Shown: positions 1 to 8,410 of the stretch, in pieces | Numbering within the stretch: the stretch's first letter is position 1 | Layout: each line of letters begins with the position of its first letter | Assembly (NCBI GenBank): GCA_964589825.1 | Contig: CAZPUS010000032.1 | Span: 1-29,475 of the forward strand | Reading direction: 5' to 3' | DNA from: CAZPUS01 sp964589825 | GTDB taxonomy: Bacteria > Fibrobacterota > Chitinivibrionia > Chitinivibrionales > WJKA01 | DNA: 29,475 nucleotides | Translations under genes and position numbers: made by a program | The notes under the pieces: model-generated | Told to the model about the DNA's origin: nothing | Seen by the model: only the letters and a program-made list of their open reading frames with translations | The model's database searches: none

Positions 1-1300
1 TAGCGAACACGCTATCACGCGTACGCTCAGACGGTATGGTCAGCGTCCCGTTGCCTCCTACCGGGTTATCATAGCAAGGACTCGAGTTCATCGGGTCCGG
101 ATCTCCCTCTATCACGATATGATCCGCATCCGCGGGCAGCACGTAAACCGTATCGGTATCCGAAACCGACGTTTCACCTTCGACGTAGCGTCCCCATACC
201 AGCAGATTGTGATACGCTTTTTGCGCCGTGTAGTAGGTGGTATCACCGACACGCTCGATTAACGTGTCGCCTGGATAGACAATCGCTTCCGGGAGAAAAC
301 CCCATTCGATCAGATTGCTCTTGTCCTCCAGGAGCGTATCGTTTTGATCATACACCATTCCCGTTGCAATTCCTGTGTCTCCCGCGTGAATCGTATCAGC
401 GGATATACTCATTTCAAGTCGAGCTGGAATATGGGTGATGATATTCGTGGTTATCTTAATATTCGCTCTTGTAGTGCGACGCTCAGCATAAAAAACACTT
501 AATCGATACTCTTTGCCCTGTTCAAAATAGAGGCCGAGCGAGTCTAAATGAAAATCGCCATCCTTCTGGCCGTGTGTTCCACCGATATCGAGTACGAGCG
601 TGTCGTTAATAAACACATATAAATCGTCATCACCGAAAAAATCGAATGACAATCCTTCTTTATATGTAAACGTCCACTGCAGCTCCATTGTAAAGCCGTA
701 ATTGTGATATTCGCCATACCTGTCCCATATCTTTTGTAGTTTCGGTTCGTTACCGTACCCTCTGTCATCGATCCAGTAAAACTCGTTATTGTTATCCTTG
801 TCTCTCTGAAATTGATAAACCCCTTCCAGGCTTTCATCATCTTTGCCCAAATGGACAAATGGAAGCGAATCATATATTACAATCGTTGACATTTCATAAT
901 CAGGGTTGTAATTTTCACTCACATATTCGCCGGTTCTTCCCTGATATTGAACGAGATTGGTCCATTGCCATCTGCCATTTTCTTTAATAAATTCGGACGT
1001 CTCATCGGCCCCATTCCGGCCGCTTGGTCTATACCATTCTTCGAGATGACTTACGCAGGCATCTTCCGTATTGTTCAGGATTGGCTTGTGCTCCTCGTCA
1101 AGCCACGATTTTACGTTCCCTTCACCAGTCTTGCAACTAAGTTCAAAATTAGGATTTGTTCCGTCCGCACGGTAATCATAAAAAATGACCGGGATCCAGA
1201 TGACATCCGGATATCCCTGCCCATACAGATTCGCGACTGAAAAGACTGCAATCAACATCGTCAGGCCACGGGACCAGGCCGTTCTGTGCACGTTTCTCAT
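1..1300 (-). CDS. Secreted fibro-slime domain protein (3' end outside window)
   Basis: This is an open frame from the ATG at 1298-1300 to the window edge, so the C-terminus is missing and about 433 residues are visible. The start follows a strong ribosome binding site (AAAGGAGAGG). Residues 1-28 form a signal peptide: basic start, hydrophobic stretch LTMLIAVFSVA, then small residues. Residues about 33-285 match the fibro-slime/PA14-like fold, with IPVIFYDY near the start, and FFGDDDLYVFINDTLVLDIG (221-240) followed by GTHG. A second region from about 290 has an Ig-like look (DTIHAGDTGIATG). Fibro-slime domains are known from Fibrobacter surface and secreted proteins, some linked to adhesion to cellulose. 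The protein is probably extracellular or cell-surface. Its ligand is unknown. Fold and secretion are confident; the specific role is not. Confidence 0.85.
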   Translation of the reverse strand, partial: MRNVHRTAWSRGLTMLIAVFSVANLYGQGYPDVIWIPVIFYDYRADGTNPNFELSCKTGEGNVKSWLDEEHKPILNNTEDACVSHLEEWYRPSGRNGADETSEFIKENGRWQWTNLVQYQGRTGEYVSENYNPDYEMSTIVIYDSLPFVHLGKDDESLEGVYQFQRDKDNNNEFYWIDDRGYGNEPKLQKIWDRYGEYHNYGFTMELQWTFTYKEGLSFDFFGDDDLYVFINDTLVLDIGGTHGQKDGDFHLDSLGLYFEQGKEYRLSVFYAERRTTRANIKITTNIITHIPARLEMSISADTIHAGDTGIATGMVYDQNDTLLEDKSNLIEWGFLPEAIVYPGDTLIERVGDTTYYTAQKAYHNLLVWGRYVEGETSVSDTDTVYVLPADADHIVIEGDPDPMNSSPCYDNPVGGNGTLTIPSERTRDSVFA

Positions 1301-1370
1301 TTACCTCTCCTTTCCACCCGCACCGGGTTACACAATGCGTTCTTACCCCCCCTTGCAGATATACCATAGT

Positions 1371-1400
1371 ATTATATCATTTCTGCAACCGCAATGCAAA
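1371..1400 (-). promoter_or_regulatory. Candidate sigma70-type promoter for the fibro-slime gene
   Basis: On the minus strand there is a perfect TATAAT (plus coordinates 1371-1376), with TTTGCA (1395-1400, four of six matches to TTGACA) 18 bp upstream. The predicted leader is about 65 nt and contains the strong ribosome binding site. The remainder of the 1301-1652 gap holds no convincing gene. Confidence 0.45.
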
Positions 1401-1652
1401 TTCAATTTTATCTGGTATCATATTCCGGCATCCTGAACCGGGTTTATTGGAAAAAAAACTCATGGCAGGGGTTCACTACGTTGCGCTGCATGCGTAATTG
1501 TACTATTTTCCCGTGTCGCAGCACTTTTTTTATCTGCTGCAGTACTCCTGCGAGCCCGGAATCGTTATCCGTATTTTGCACCGTATGCGGCGAGTCTCTT
1601 TGTGCGCCGACACCCTTTGCACATACGGATTTCCTGTGTGGAGCCTGAAATT

Positions 1653-2573
1653 ATGATTACTGTACAGAATGTCACAAAAACCTACGGCACATTCAAAGCG
1701 CTCGATTCATTCGGTTTTTCGGTGCCCGGGGGCACCTGCGCGGGTCTTCTCGGGCCCAACGGGGCGGGTAAATCGACCATGATGAAAATTATATACGGGA
1801 AATCGGGCAGGGATAATCCCGATGAATCGGCCGTCGATGTCATGGGGTATGATCCGGCCGGGGCACCGCTTGAAATTAAAAGCCGCTCAGGCGTTGTATC
1901 GCAGGACAACAACCTCGACGAAGAGCTGAACGTGGTACAGAATTTGCGCATCTACGCACGATTTTTCGCCATCCCGCGCATAAAGGCCCGTTCGCGCATT
2001 GACGAGTTGCTCGAAATGATGGAACTCGAAAAGAAAAAAGAAGAGAAAATCCGCAATCTCTCCGGAGGGATGAAGCGGCGGCTCACTATCGCGCGAGGAC
2101 TCATCAACAATCCCCGCCTGCTTATTCTCGACGAGCCCACCACCGGCCTCGATCCCCAGGTGCGCCACCTTATCTGGAACCGGCTCCGCACCCTGAAAAA
2201 ACAGGGCCTGACCATCCTGCTTACCACGCACTATATGGAAGAAGCGTTTCAGCTGTGCGACCATATCGTAATAATGGACAAAGGCCGGGCGATTGTCGAA
2301 GGTATCCCCTGGCAGCTCATACGGGACAAAATCGAGCGTTATGTGGTAGAGATAACTCACCGTGAGGCACAGCAGCAGGTTCTCTCTCTCGATGTATCAC
2401 TGCTGCCCCGGTATGAAACATTCGGCGGGGTCACCTACCTCTACAGCAATAATCGTGAGACGCTCACGGAAGTCACCCGCCATTTACCCGAGGGCGGCTA
2501 TTTTTCCCGGGAAGCCAACCTCGAAGATCTTTTTCTCACCGTGACCGGAAGGAGCCTCCACGATGCACAGTGA
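1653..2573 (+). CDS. ABC transporter ATP-binding protein, NodI/CcmA-like
   Basis: This 306-residue ATPase is the energy-coupling subunit of an ABC-2 exporter. Visible motifs are Walker A GPNGAGKST (34-42), Q-loop Gln84 in VVSQDNNLDEEL, signature LSGGM (136-140), Walker B LLILDEP (156-162), the D-loop GLDPQ, and switch His193 in LTTHYMEEA. The Q-loop region and length are like NodI and related drug or polysaccharide exporters. The reading frame opens upstream at 1602, but ATG 1653 has a GGAG about 10 nt upstream and gives the family-typical N-terminus MITVQNVTKTYG. The end overlaps the following permease by 11 bp, so the two are translationally coupled. Substrate unknown; the family name does not imply Nod-factor export here. 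Confidence 0.9.
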   Translation: MITVQNVTKTYGTFKALDSFGFSVPGGTCAGLLGPNGAGKSTMMKIIYGKSGRDNPDESAVDVMGYDPAGAPLEIKSRSGVVSQDNNLDEELNVVQNLRIYARFFAIPRIKARSRIDELLEMMELEKKKEEKIRNLSGGMKRRLTIARGLINNPRLLILDEPTTGLDPQVRHLIWNRLRTLKKQGLTILLTTHYMEEAFQLCDHIVIMDKGRAIVEGIPWQLIRDKIERYVVEITHREAQQQVLSLDVSLLPRYETFGGVTYLYSNNRETLTEVTRHLPEGGYFSREANLEDLFLTVTGRSLHDAQ

Positions 2574-3342
2574 ACGAGTTCCCGCTGTGTTCTACAGGAT
2601 ATACGCGGTGTGGCTGCGCCATCTTCGAGTGTACATGCGCAACTTTATCAGTAACGCGCTTCCTCCGTTTATCGAACCACTCATTTTTCTTGCCGCCATC
2701 GGTATCGGTCTGGGCGCCTATATCACAAAGATGCAGGGTGTGCCCTATGTGACGTTCCTCGCAACCGGATTGCCCATCACGACCGCAATGTTTACATCCG
2801 CATTCGAATGTTCGTTCGGCACTTTTATCCGGCTTGAATTCGACAAAGTCTACGATGGAATGCTCGGGGCGCCGCTTACGGTAACCGATCTCATTCTGGG
2901 AGAGATCGTATGGGGCGGCACCAAGGGGTTTTTCTTCTCCTGTGCCGTGGTGCTTGTAAGCTCATTTTTTGGTGTGATGCCGTTACCGCACAGTATCGGC
3001 ATTCCGCTGGTCGGCTTTGCCACAGGCCTGGCTTTCGGGGCACTTTCTCTGTTTATCACTTCTTTTATAAAAACGATTACTCATTTTAATTTCTATTTTA
3101 CCGGCTTTATCTCACCCATGTTTTTCTTCTCAGGTGTCGTATTCCCTCTGGAGAATCTGCCGGAAGTGGTTCGCCCGATCGCCGAAGTCGTCCCGCTGAC
3201 GCACTGCGTGCGTCTTTCGCGCGCACTCGCATTTTTTCGTTTTGATATTCTCCACCTCTGGGATCTGGCGTATATTGTGGTTTTCACGGTAATAATGAGT
3301 ACACTTGCAGTTTTTACATTACGTCGCAGGATGGTGGACTGA
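2563..3342 (+). CDS. ABC-2 type permease, NodJ-like
   Basis: This 259-residue integral inner-membrane protein pairs with the ATPase that overlaps its start. It has about six hydrophobic segments, including LPPFIEPLIFLAAIGIGLGA, FFSCAVVLVSSFFGVM and LAYIVVFTVIMSTLAVF. It also carries the ABC-2 signature-like stretch FISPMFFFSGVVFPLENLP followed by VVPLTHCVRLSRAL, typical of NodJ-type permeases. The start ATG 2563 has GGAAGGAG just upstream, inside the 3' end of the ATPase gene. It probably forms a homodimeric channel exporting a lipid-linked, polysaccharide or drug-like substrate; the substrate cannot be read from sequence. The 3343-3676 gap separates it from the next ABC module, so it is probably a separate transcript. 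Confidence 0.88.
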   Translation: MHSERVPAVFYRIYAVWLRHLRVYMRNFISNALPPFIEPLIFLAAIGIGLGAYITKMQGVPYVTFLATGLPITTAMFTSAFECSFGTFIRLEFDKVYDGMLGAPLTVTDLILGEIVWGGTKGFFFSCAVVLVSSFFGVMPLPHSIGIPLVGFATGLAFGALSLFITSFIKTITHFNFYFTGFISPMFFFSGVVFPLENLPEVVRPIAEVVPLTHCVRLSRALAFFRFDILHLWDLAYIVVFTVIMSTLAVFTLRRRMVD

Positions 3343-3497
3343 TACGTGAACTGTGATACACGTTAAGAAACGATCTACCCGGCCGGCTGCGTTCAACAGA
3401 TACGCTCTCTTCACGATACAAATTTCTTCGATTTCTTTACCGTTGTTGACTGTACGGTGGGAATCAACTTATTTTTTATTGACTCGGCACCTATTGG

Positions 3498-3516
3498 CCG
3501 GCTATCTGTCAGCCGG
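3498..3516. other. Small inverted repeat in the 3343-3676 gap
   Basis: The arms CCGGCT (3498-3503) and AGCCGG (3511-3516) form a 6-bp stem with a 7-nt loop. There is no T-run after it on either strand, so it is not a convincing terminator. It could be a weak 3' structure of the NodI/NodJ-like transcript or chance. Apart from this and the half-repeat that follows, nothing gene-like is seen in this gap. Confidence 0.25.
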
Positions 3517-3544
3517 AATATACACAAAGCCACGCCGTTTTTTT

Positions 3545-3590
3545 ATGCAACCTGAATTGAGCGGTTATTTTGATGAAATCTGCTGCAATA
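3545..3590 (+). repeat. Half-copy of the dispersed intergenic element (copy A)
   Basis: The segment CCTGAATTGAGCGG (3551-3564) is identical to the end of the copy at 29228 and to the reverse complement of the fragment at 12330-12343. It is followed by GATGAAATCTGCTGCAAT (3572-3589), close to the inner part of the right end of the copy at 14501-14672 read in reverse. No partner end is found within 172 bp, so this looks like a decayed or single-end copy. It lies about 90-130 bp upstream of the gldA-like gene. Confidence 0.55.
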
Positions 3591-3676
3591 TTTTTTGCGC
3601 ACATACGTAATTACATTTTTAAAAAACATTAATTAAACTGTATCATAATCGTTACCTTTAAAAAAGCGGGTCCAGT

Positions 3677-4624
3677 ATGAGAGCACAAAATTCGACCATG
3701 CTCAAAGTCGAAAACATCCACAAGCGCTTTGGTGACGTACACGCGGTAAACGGACTGAATCTCGAAGTAAAACGGGGCGAAGTCTTCGGTTTTCTGGGGC
3801 CCAACGGCGCCGGAAAGACCACCGCGATGCGCATCATAACGGGTTTTATGCCGGCAAGTGAAGGGCGGGCGGAAGTCGCCGGCTACGACACGCACGAGCA
3901 TACCATCACTACACGCTCGATGCTCGGTTACCTGCCCGAAACCAATCCTCTTTATCCAGAAATGCGGGTAAAGGAGTATCTTACCTTTGTAGGCGAAGTA
4001 CGAGGCCTTAAGGACGGCCGGCTCGACAAACGACTCAACGAAGTAGCCCAGGTATGCGGCCTCAAGGATGTGCTCTACAAGCAGATCGGTAAGCTATCCA
4101 AGGGATACCGCCAGCGTGTCGGTCTTGCCCAGGCGATCATTCATGATCCCGAGCTGCTCATACTCGATGAGCCTATGTCCGGCCTTGATCCCAACCAGAT
4201 CATCGAAATACGAAACCTGATAAAACGCCTCGGGACCGAAAAAACGGTTATCTACTGCTCCCATATTCTCTCGGAAGTCGCTGCCACCTGCACAAGGATC
4301 GTGATTATCAACAAAGGCTCAATCGTGGGATCCGGTACTCCACAGGAGCTGACCGAACAAAGCGGCGGCAATCGATACGATCTCAGTGTAAAAGCGGATA
4401 AAGAGGCCGCACAGCAGAAGCTCTCCGAAATCGACGGGGTGTCGCAGGTATCCGTTACCGGTGAAGAAGACGGCTGGCTCGAAATCGATATCTCCGCCAC
4501 CGCGGATAAGGATATACGTGAAGATATATTCCAGTGCATAGTGCAAAACGGATGGACGATGTCAGAGCTTAAAAAACGAAGTGCAAGTCTCGAGGATATA
4601 TTCACTCAACTGACAAAGGGTTGA
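3677..4624 (+). CDS. gldA: GldA-type ABC transporter ATP-binding protein
   Basis: This 315-residue ATPase is first in a five-gene operon. Walker A is GPNGAGKTT (41-49), the signature LSKGYRQR begins at 140, Walker B LLILDEP starts at 160 and the switch His is 196 (YCSHILSE). The Q-loop position reads YLPETNPLYPEM, with Glu instead of Gln, as commonly seen in GldA-type ATPases. The C-terminal 90 residues form the accessory domain of this subfamily. An internal start at 3701 (MLKVENI) is possible because the site upstream of 3677 is only moderately purine-rich. In Bacteroidota, GldA-GldF-GldG are linked to gliding, but similar modules occur in many non-gliding bacteria. Membership is confident; a gliding role is not shown. 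Confidence 0.88.
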   Translation: MRAQNSTMLKVENIHKRFGDVHAVNGLNLEVKRGEVFGFLGPNGAGKTTAMRIITGFMPASEGRAEVAGYDTHEHTITTRSMLGYLPETNPLYPEMRVKEYLTFVGEVRGLKDGRLDKRLNEVAQVCGLKDVLYKQIGKLSKGYRQRVGLAQAIIHDPELLILDEPMSGLDPNQIIEIRNLIKRLGTEKTVIYCSHILSEVAATCTRIVIINKGSIVGSGTPQELTEQSGGNRYDLSVKADKEAAQQKLSEIDGVSQVSVTGEEDGWLEIDISATADKDIREDIFQCIVQNGWTMSELKKRSASLEDIFTQLTKG

Positions 4625-4628
4625 TATT

Positions 4629-5345
4629 ATGGCCACGGTTTCCGCAATTTTCAAAAAAGAGTTCCGCTCCTATTTTTATTCCCCGATTGCGTATGTTATT
4701 ATTACCGTCTATCTGGTAATAAGCAACTTTATGTTCTTTCAGGGGTTTTTCCTTATGAACAAAGCCCAGATGCAAAGTTATTTCGGGCTGACGCCCTGGA
4801 TTTTTCTGTTTCAGGTGCCCCCCATCACCATCCGTATCTGGGCCGAAGAGAAAAAGGCGAACACGCTCGAGCTTCTGCTCACCTGGCCGGTAAAAGATGC
4901 GGAAGTGGTTGCGGGTAAATTTCTCTCTGCATTCTGTTTCCTTGCGATAGTGATTGCACTTTCGATTACTATCCCTGTAAGTATCGCCATAATGGGCAAT
5001 CCCGACATGGGTCCCGTTATCGGCGGCTATATCGGCTCCTTCCTGCTCGGCGCCGCCTATATCGCCATCGGCATGTGGGTTTCGTCTCTTACCGAAAACC
5101 AGATCGTGGCATTTATCGGCGGGGTGGTCATCACCTTTGTGCTTTTTATTGTCGGCAATCAGTTCATTACAATGCGACTGCCTTCGTTTGTCGTGCCGGT
5201 TCTCAATTATATCGGACTGGGATCGCATTTCGAAAGTATCTCCAGAGGGGTGATTGACACTCGCGATATCATATATTATCTCTCGGTTATCGGGTTTTTT
5301 CTTTATTTAAACGTCGCTTCACTTCAACGCAGAATGTGGGAGTAA
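4629..5345 (+). CDS. gldF: GldF-type ABC-2 permease
   Basis: This 238-residue inner-membrane protein has six hydrophobic segments, beginning with SPIAYVIITVYLVISNFMFF and ending with IIYYLSVIGFFLYLNVASL. It carries the hallmark cytoplasmic stretch IRIWAEEKKANTLELLLTWP, conserved in the GldF/NosY-like ABC-2 family. It starts 4 bp after the ATPase stop and ends just before the GldG-type gene, so it is co-transcribed and coupled with both. It should form the membrane channel of the exporter. Substrate unknown. Confidence 0.88.
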   Translation: MATVSAIFKKEFRSYFYSPIAYVIITVYLVISNFMFFQGFFLMNKAQMQSYFGLTPWIFLFQVPPITIRIWAEEKKANTLELLLTWPVKDAEVVAGKFLSAFCFLAIVIALSITIPVSIAIMGNPDMGPVIGGYIGSFLLGAAYIAIGMWVSSLTENQIVAFIGGVVITFVLFIVGNQFITMRLPSFVVPVLNYIGLGSHFESISRGVIDTRDIIYYLSVIGFFLYLNVASLQRRMWE

Positions 5346-5350
5346 TTACT

Positions 5351-7033
5351 ATGGGAAAGAATTTCAAGTATAATTCCGCCTCAGTCGCCTCAGTGCTTAT
5401 TGTACTTGGATTTATCGTGGTCATTAATTACCTCGGTTCCAAGGCATTCCAGCGCGTCGATATTACGGAAAACAAAATCTACAGCGTATCGAATGCAACG
5501 AAGCGTATCCTTAAAAAAATGGATGACATCGTGCGCATTGATGTCTATTTTTCGGAAGATTTGCCTGCCCACATCAAACCGATCGAAACCGATGTGCGTG
5601 ATATGCTCGGTGAATACAAGGCGTATGCAGGCAAAAATCTTCGCATTTCATGGAAGGATCCTTCTAAAAACCAGGAAATGCAGCAGAAGGTCCGCCGACT
5701 TGGGATACCCCAGGTACAGATGCAGAGCTTTGAAAAGGACCGCGCTTCGGTAATGAAAGGGTATCTCGGAATTGCGGTTATGTACGAGGATAAAAAAGAG
5801 ATACTTCCCGTGGTTAAGAACATGAAAAATTTCGAGTACGATCTTTCGCAGGCCATTCTTAAAGTGATGCGCGATGACGTACCCAAAGTCGCGGTACTCA
5901 AGACGGATACGACCGCCTACATCCCCCCGAGTGTGACTCGTCAGATGCGCCAGCTTCGCGATTACGAGGACGCCACCAAAAAGAAATACAAACCGATCTT
6001 CGACAACCTGCAGGAAAATTACGAGGTGAAACTGGTCGACATTTCCGGAGGCGATTCCATCAGCAACGAGTATAAAACGCTCATCGTACCGGGCGGCGGA
6101 GAAAACGGCTTTTCCCAACGGGATCTTTTCGAAATCGATCAGTACTTCATGAAGGGCGGCAACTTAATCGTACTGGCCGATGCAGTGAAGGTTTCCATGC
6201 AGTACGGCGTACGCGGAGAACCCATCGACCCGGCGATACTCGATCTGACGGAACATTACGGGGCAAAGATAAACCACAATATGGTCCTCGATGCCCAGTG
6301 CGGGGCGGTGCAGATCCCCCAAAATTTCGGGGGGATGCGAATGAACGTATCGGTACAGTATCCTTACTTTGTCCGTGTAGCCGGCACCGGTTTTCGCCAG
6401 GAAAACCCCGCGGTTTCCGATCTCGGCCAACTCATAATGCCCTGGGTCTCATCCATCGACCTCGGGGTGGATACTATGGAGACCGACAGTTCGATGGCGA
6501 TCGGCATGCCGCTTGTACGCTCGTCGGAAAAAAGCTGGATCGTCAGTAAAAACTTCAATCTCGATCCGCAACAGAATTGGAATCCACCAAAAGACGAAAT
6601 GCAGCCCCACACACTCATCGCCTATCTTTACGGCTCTTTTCCTTCCTATTTTGCCGGTAAACCGGTTCCCCCCGCAGATACGAGTGACAGTCTGACTGCA
6701 GTTCAGGCGGAGGGGACACGTGTGGATAAGACCAGCGATGTCAACCATCTTATCGTATCCGGCGATTCGGATTTTCTCTCGCAGCAGAATGCGTCGCAGG
6801 GAAGTATCGCCTGGCTGCAGAACGTAGTCGACTGGCTTACACTCGATGACAACCTTATTGCGGTCCGTTCACGTGGAATGGCCGACCGCAGTATCCGCAA
6901 ATCGGATATCGAGGGAGAAAGCACCCTCAAACCGAATGTATACCGCTACGTAAACATTCTGCTTATGCCGGCGATTGTCGTTATTTTCGGTATATTCGTG
7001 TTTATGCGCAGACGTAAAACCACTGCATCGTAA
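5351..7033 (+). CDS. gldG: GldG-type ABC auxiliary protein
   Basis: This 560-residue membrane-anchored auxiliary subunit has an N-terminal membrane segment (VASVLIVLGFIVVINYLGS), a large extracytoplasmic part of the ABC_transp_aux/GldG family, and a C-terminal membrane anchor (ILLMPAIVVIFGIFVFM) followed by RRRK. Family landmarks include DITENKIYSVSNATKRIL and KIDVYFSEDLP-like text near residues 30-65, the GxGEN segment VPGGGENGFSQRDLFEID, and HLIVSGDSDFLS near the C-terminus. A GTG at 5336 is in frame, but ATG 5351 has GGGAG about 10 nt upstream and is preferred. It works with the adjacent ATPase and permease; the biochemical role of the family is not established. Confidence 0.87.
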   Translation: MGKNFKYNSASVASVLIVLGFIVVINYLGSKAFQRVDITENKIYSVSNATKRILKKMDDIVRIDVYFSEDLPAHIKPIETDVRDMLGEYKAYAGKNLRISWKDPSKNQEMQQKVRRLGIPQVQMQSFEKDRASVMKGYLGIAVMYEDKKEILPVVKNMKNFEYDLSQAILKVMRDDVPKVAVLKTDTTAYIPPSVTRQMRQLRDYEDATKKKYKPIFDNLQENYEVKLVDISGGDSISNEYKTLIVPGGGENGFSQRDLFEIDQYFMKGGNLIVLADAVKVSMQYGVRGEPIDPAILDLTEHYGAKINHNMVLDAQCGAVQIPQNFGGMRMNVSVQYPYFVRVAGTGFRQENPAVSDLGQLIMPWVSSIDLGVDTMETDSSMAIGMPLVRSSEKSWIVSKNFNLDPQQNWNPPKDEMQPHTLIAYLYGSFPSYFAGKPVPPADTSDSLTAVQAEGTRVDKTSDVNHLIVSGDSDFLSQQNASQGSIAWLQNVVDWLTLDDNLIAVRSRGMADRSIRKSDIEGESTLKPNVYRYVNILLMPAIVVIFGIFVFMRRRKTTAS

Positions 7034-7095
7034 TATAAATTAACGTGTTGCATTCGCAGCATAGACGTCGTACACATTACAAAGGCCGCAGAAAA

Positions 7096-7188
7096 ATGAT
7101 TAAAAAAGCTGCATTCGGCGCGGTGGTACTCGTGGTACTTGCCGTGACGTGTATTGTGGTTCGCGCCTATCTTTCACGTCAGTCATAA
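7096..7188 (+). CDS. Possible 30-residue single-pass membrane protein
   Basis: This short frame (MIKKAAFGAVVLVVLAVTCI, then VVRAYLSRQS) lies in the 211-bp gap between the gldG-type gene and the DUF4340 gene, on the same strand. It has two lysines followed by about 18 hydrophobic residues and a basic tail, the form of a small inner-membrane protein with N-in topology or an uncleaved signal anchor. An AAAGG lies about 11 nt upstream of the ATG. No homologue is recognised. It may be a real small subunit of the exporter or a chance frame; the match of hydrophobicity, strand and operon position favours a real gene. Confidence 0.45.
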   Translation: MIKKAAFGAVVLVVLAVTCIVVRAYLSRQS

Positions 7189-7244
7189 TTGATATTTTTG
7201 CACCGATTCACTTTTTTTATCGCAAAACCGGGAGGTGTGAAGGG

Positions 7245-8279
7245 ATGAAAATGAACAAACTCATCGGGTCGGGAATTGCGCTGGTTCTTATTATTGTATT
7301 GATCGTGGGACTGAACATGTTTTCCGAGAAGAGGGCAGGAAAAAAAGAAGCCTTTTTTCCTGCTTTTTCGGCAAAAACGTGCTCGCAATTCATTATTACC
7401 GCAGACAACGATGTGGTACGTCTATTCAAAGAGAATGCCACATGGAAGGCGTCGGACAAGCTCGAAGACACGCAATCCGGATCCGCCATCGGGGATGAGG
7501 TGACAACAGACATATCGGATAAATCCGGTTTTTATCCCTACCCTGCAGACAGTAGTGCCGTGCGTAACGCACTGCGCAAAATAGGCGAAATGGAAAAAGA
7601 GATGCTCATGTCGACTAATCCGGAAAAACGCGATAAATTCAAGGTCGACAGTACGAACGGGTTACTTCTGGAAGTGTTCGATGAAAACAGAGAATCGATG
7701 GGATCTGTGGTAATCGGTAAAAGTGGACCGGCAATGGGGAGCCATTACGTACGCATGCTGGGCTCCGACAATGTCTACAGTGTCTCGGGAAATATTCGCA
7801 ATGCATTTCATACGTCACCAAAGCGCTGGTGTGACAAAACAATAATCTCCTTCGACGCCGCGCGCGCCGAAAAAATCGAACTAATAAACCGGATGCAGAA
7901 AACGGCTCTCGCAAAACGTGATACCGTTATCGACTCGGCAGCTACCACCCGCTGGCACCTTACCTCCCCGAAGAAGGCTGCGGCAGATCAGGGCAAAGTG
8001 TCCGGCATCGTTACTGCACTCTCCGATTTTACCTGCAGTTCGTGGGAGACCTCTGCACTGAGCATGGCGGATATGGGACTTGACAAGCCACAGCTGGTGG
8101 CTCGCGTGACGCTTAACACCGGTACGACAAAAGAGATTATAATCGGAAATCAGAAGAAAAAATCGAAAAACTTTTTTGTCAAGCTTCCTCAAAAAGAGAC
8201 GGCGTTTCTGGTTGCGAAAAAAGATATAGACAAGCTTGATAAAAATTTTGACGATCTTGTCAAAGAATCGAAGCAATAA
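7245..8279 (+). CDS. DUF4340 domain protein
   Basis: This 344-residue protein has one N-terminal membrane segment (LIGSGIALVLIIVLIVGLNMF) and a large extracytoplasmic region with two DUF4340-like repeats. One covers about residues 40-190 (FIITADNDVVRLFKENATWKA, SVVIGKSGPAMGSHYVRM). The second ends in LVARVTLNTGTTKEIIIGNQ and ETAFLVAKKDIDKLDK. The start at 7245 follows GGAGG at 7231. The reading frame extends upstream to 7149, but that extension lacks a ribosome site and would bury the membrane segment. DUF4340 genes commonly follow GldG-type genes in ABC modules, supporting a role as an extracytoplasmic partner of this exporter. The operon ends at the terminator at 8322-8354. Confidence 0.85.
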   Translation: MKMNKLIGSGIALVLIIVLIVGLNMFSEKRAGKKEAFFPAFSAKTCSQFIITADNDVVRLFKENATWKASDKLEDTQSGSAIGDEVTTDISDKSGFYPYPADSSAVRNALRKIGEMEKEMLMSTNPEKRDKFKVDSTNGLLLEVFDENRESMGSVVIGKSGPAMGSHYVRMLGSDNVYSVSGNIRNAFHTSPKRWCDKTIISFDAARAEKIELINRMQKTALAKRDTVIDSAATTRWHLTSPKKAAADQGKVSGIVTALSDFTCSSWETSALSMADMGLDKPQLVARVTLNTGTTKEIIIGNQKKKSKNFFVKLPQKETAFLVAKKDIDKLDKNFDDLVKESKQ

Positions 8280-8321
8280 GCGCAGACGCTTCAGCTCTGG
8301 GTTTTATACAATGTATTTTTC

Positions 8322-8354
8322 AAAGGAACGCGATTTCTCGCGTTCCTTTTTTTT
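8322..8354 (+). terminator. Strong intrinsic terminator of the gld-type operon
   Basis: There is a perfect 11-bp stem, AAAGGAACGCG (8322-8332) with CGCGTTCCTTT (8339-8349), and a 6-nt loop. The stem runs directly into an unbroken T-run to 8354. It sits 42 bp after the DUF4340 stop and separates this operon from larB. Confidence 0.93.
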
Positions 8355-8410
8355 GATGACACCCCGCTCACGTGCGTACCGAACGTCCGTTACGACAAAA
8401 GGAGCCGATC

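Noticed and set aside
1502..1560. ATCTGCTGCAG-containing stretch resembling the inner part of the dispersed element
   Set aside because: The similarity covers only about 10 bases, and the diagnostic end motif is absent.
3353..3610. 85-residue plus-strand frame in the gap before the gldA-like gene
   Set aside because: It has no ribosome site and no family, and it ends in the element half-copy, so it is probably non-coding.
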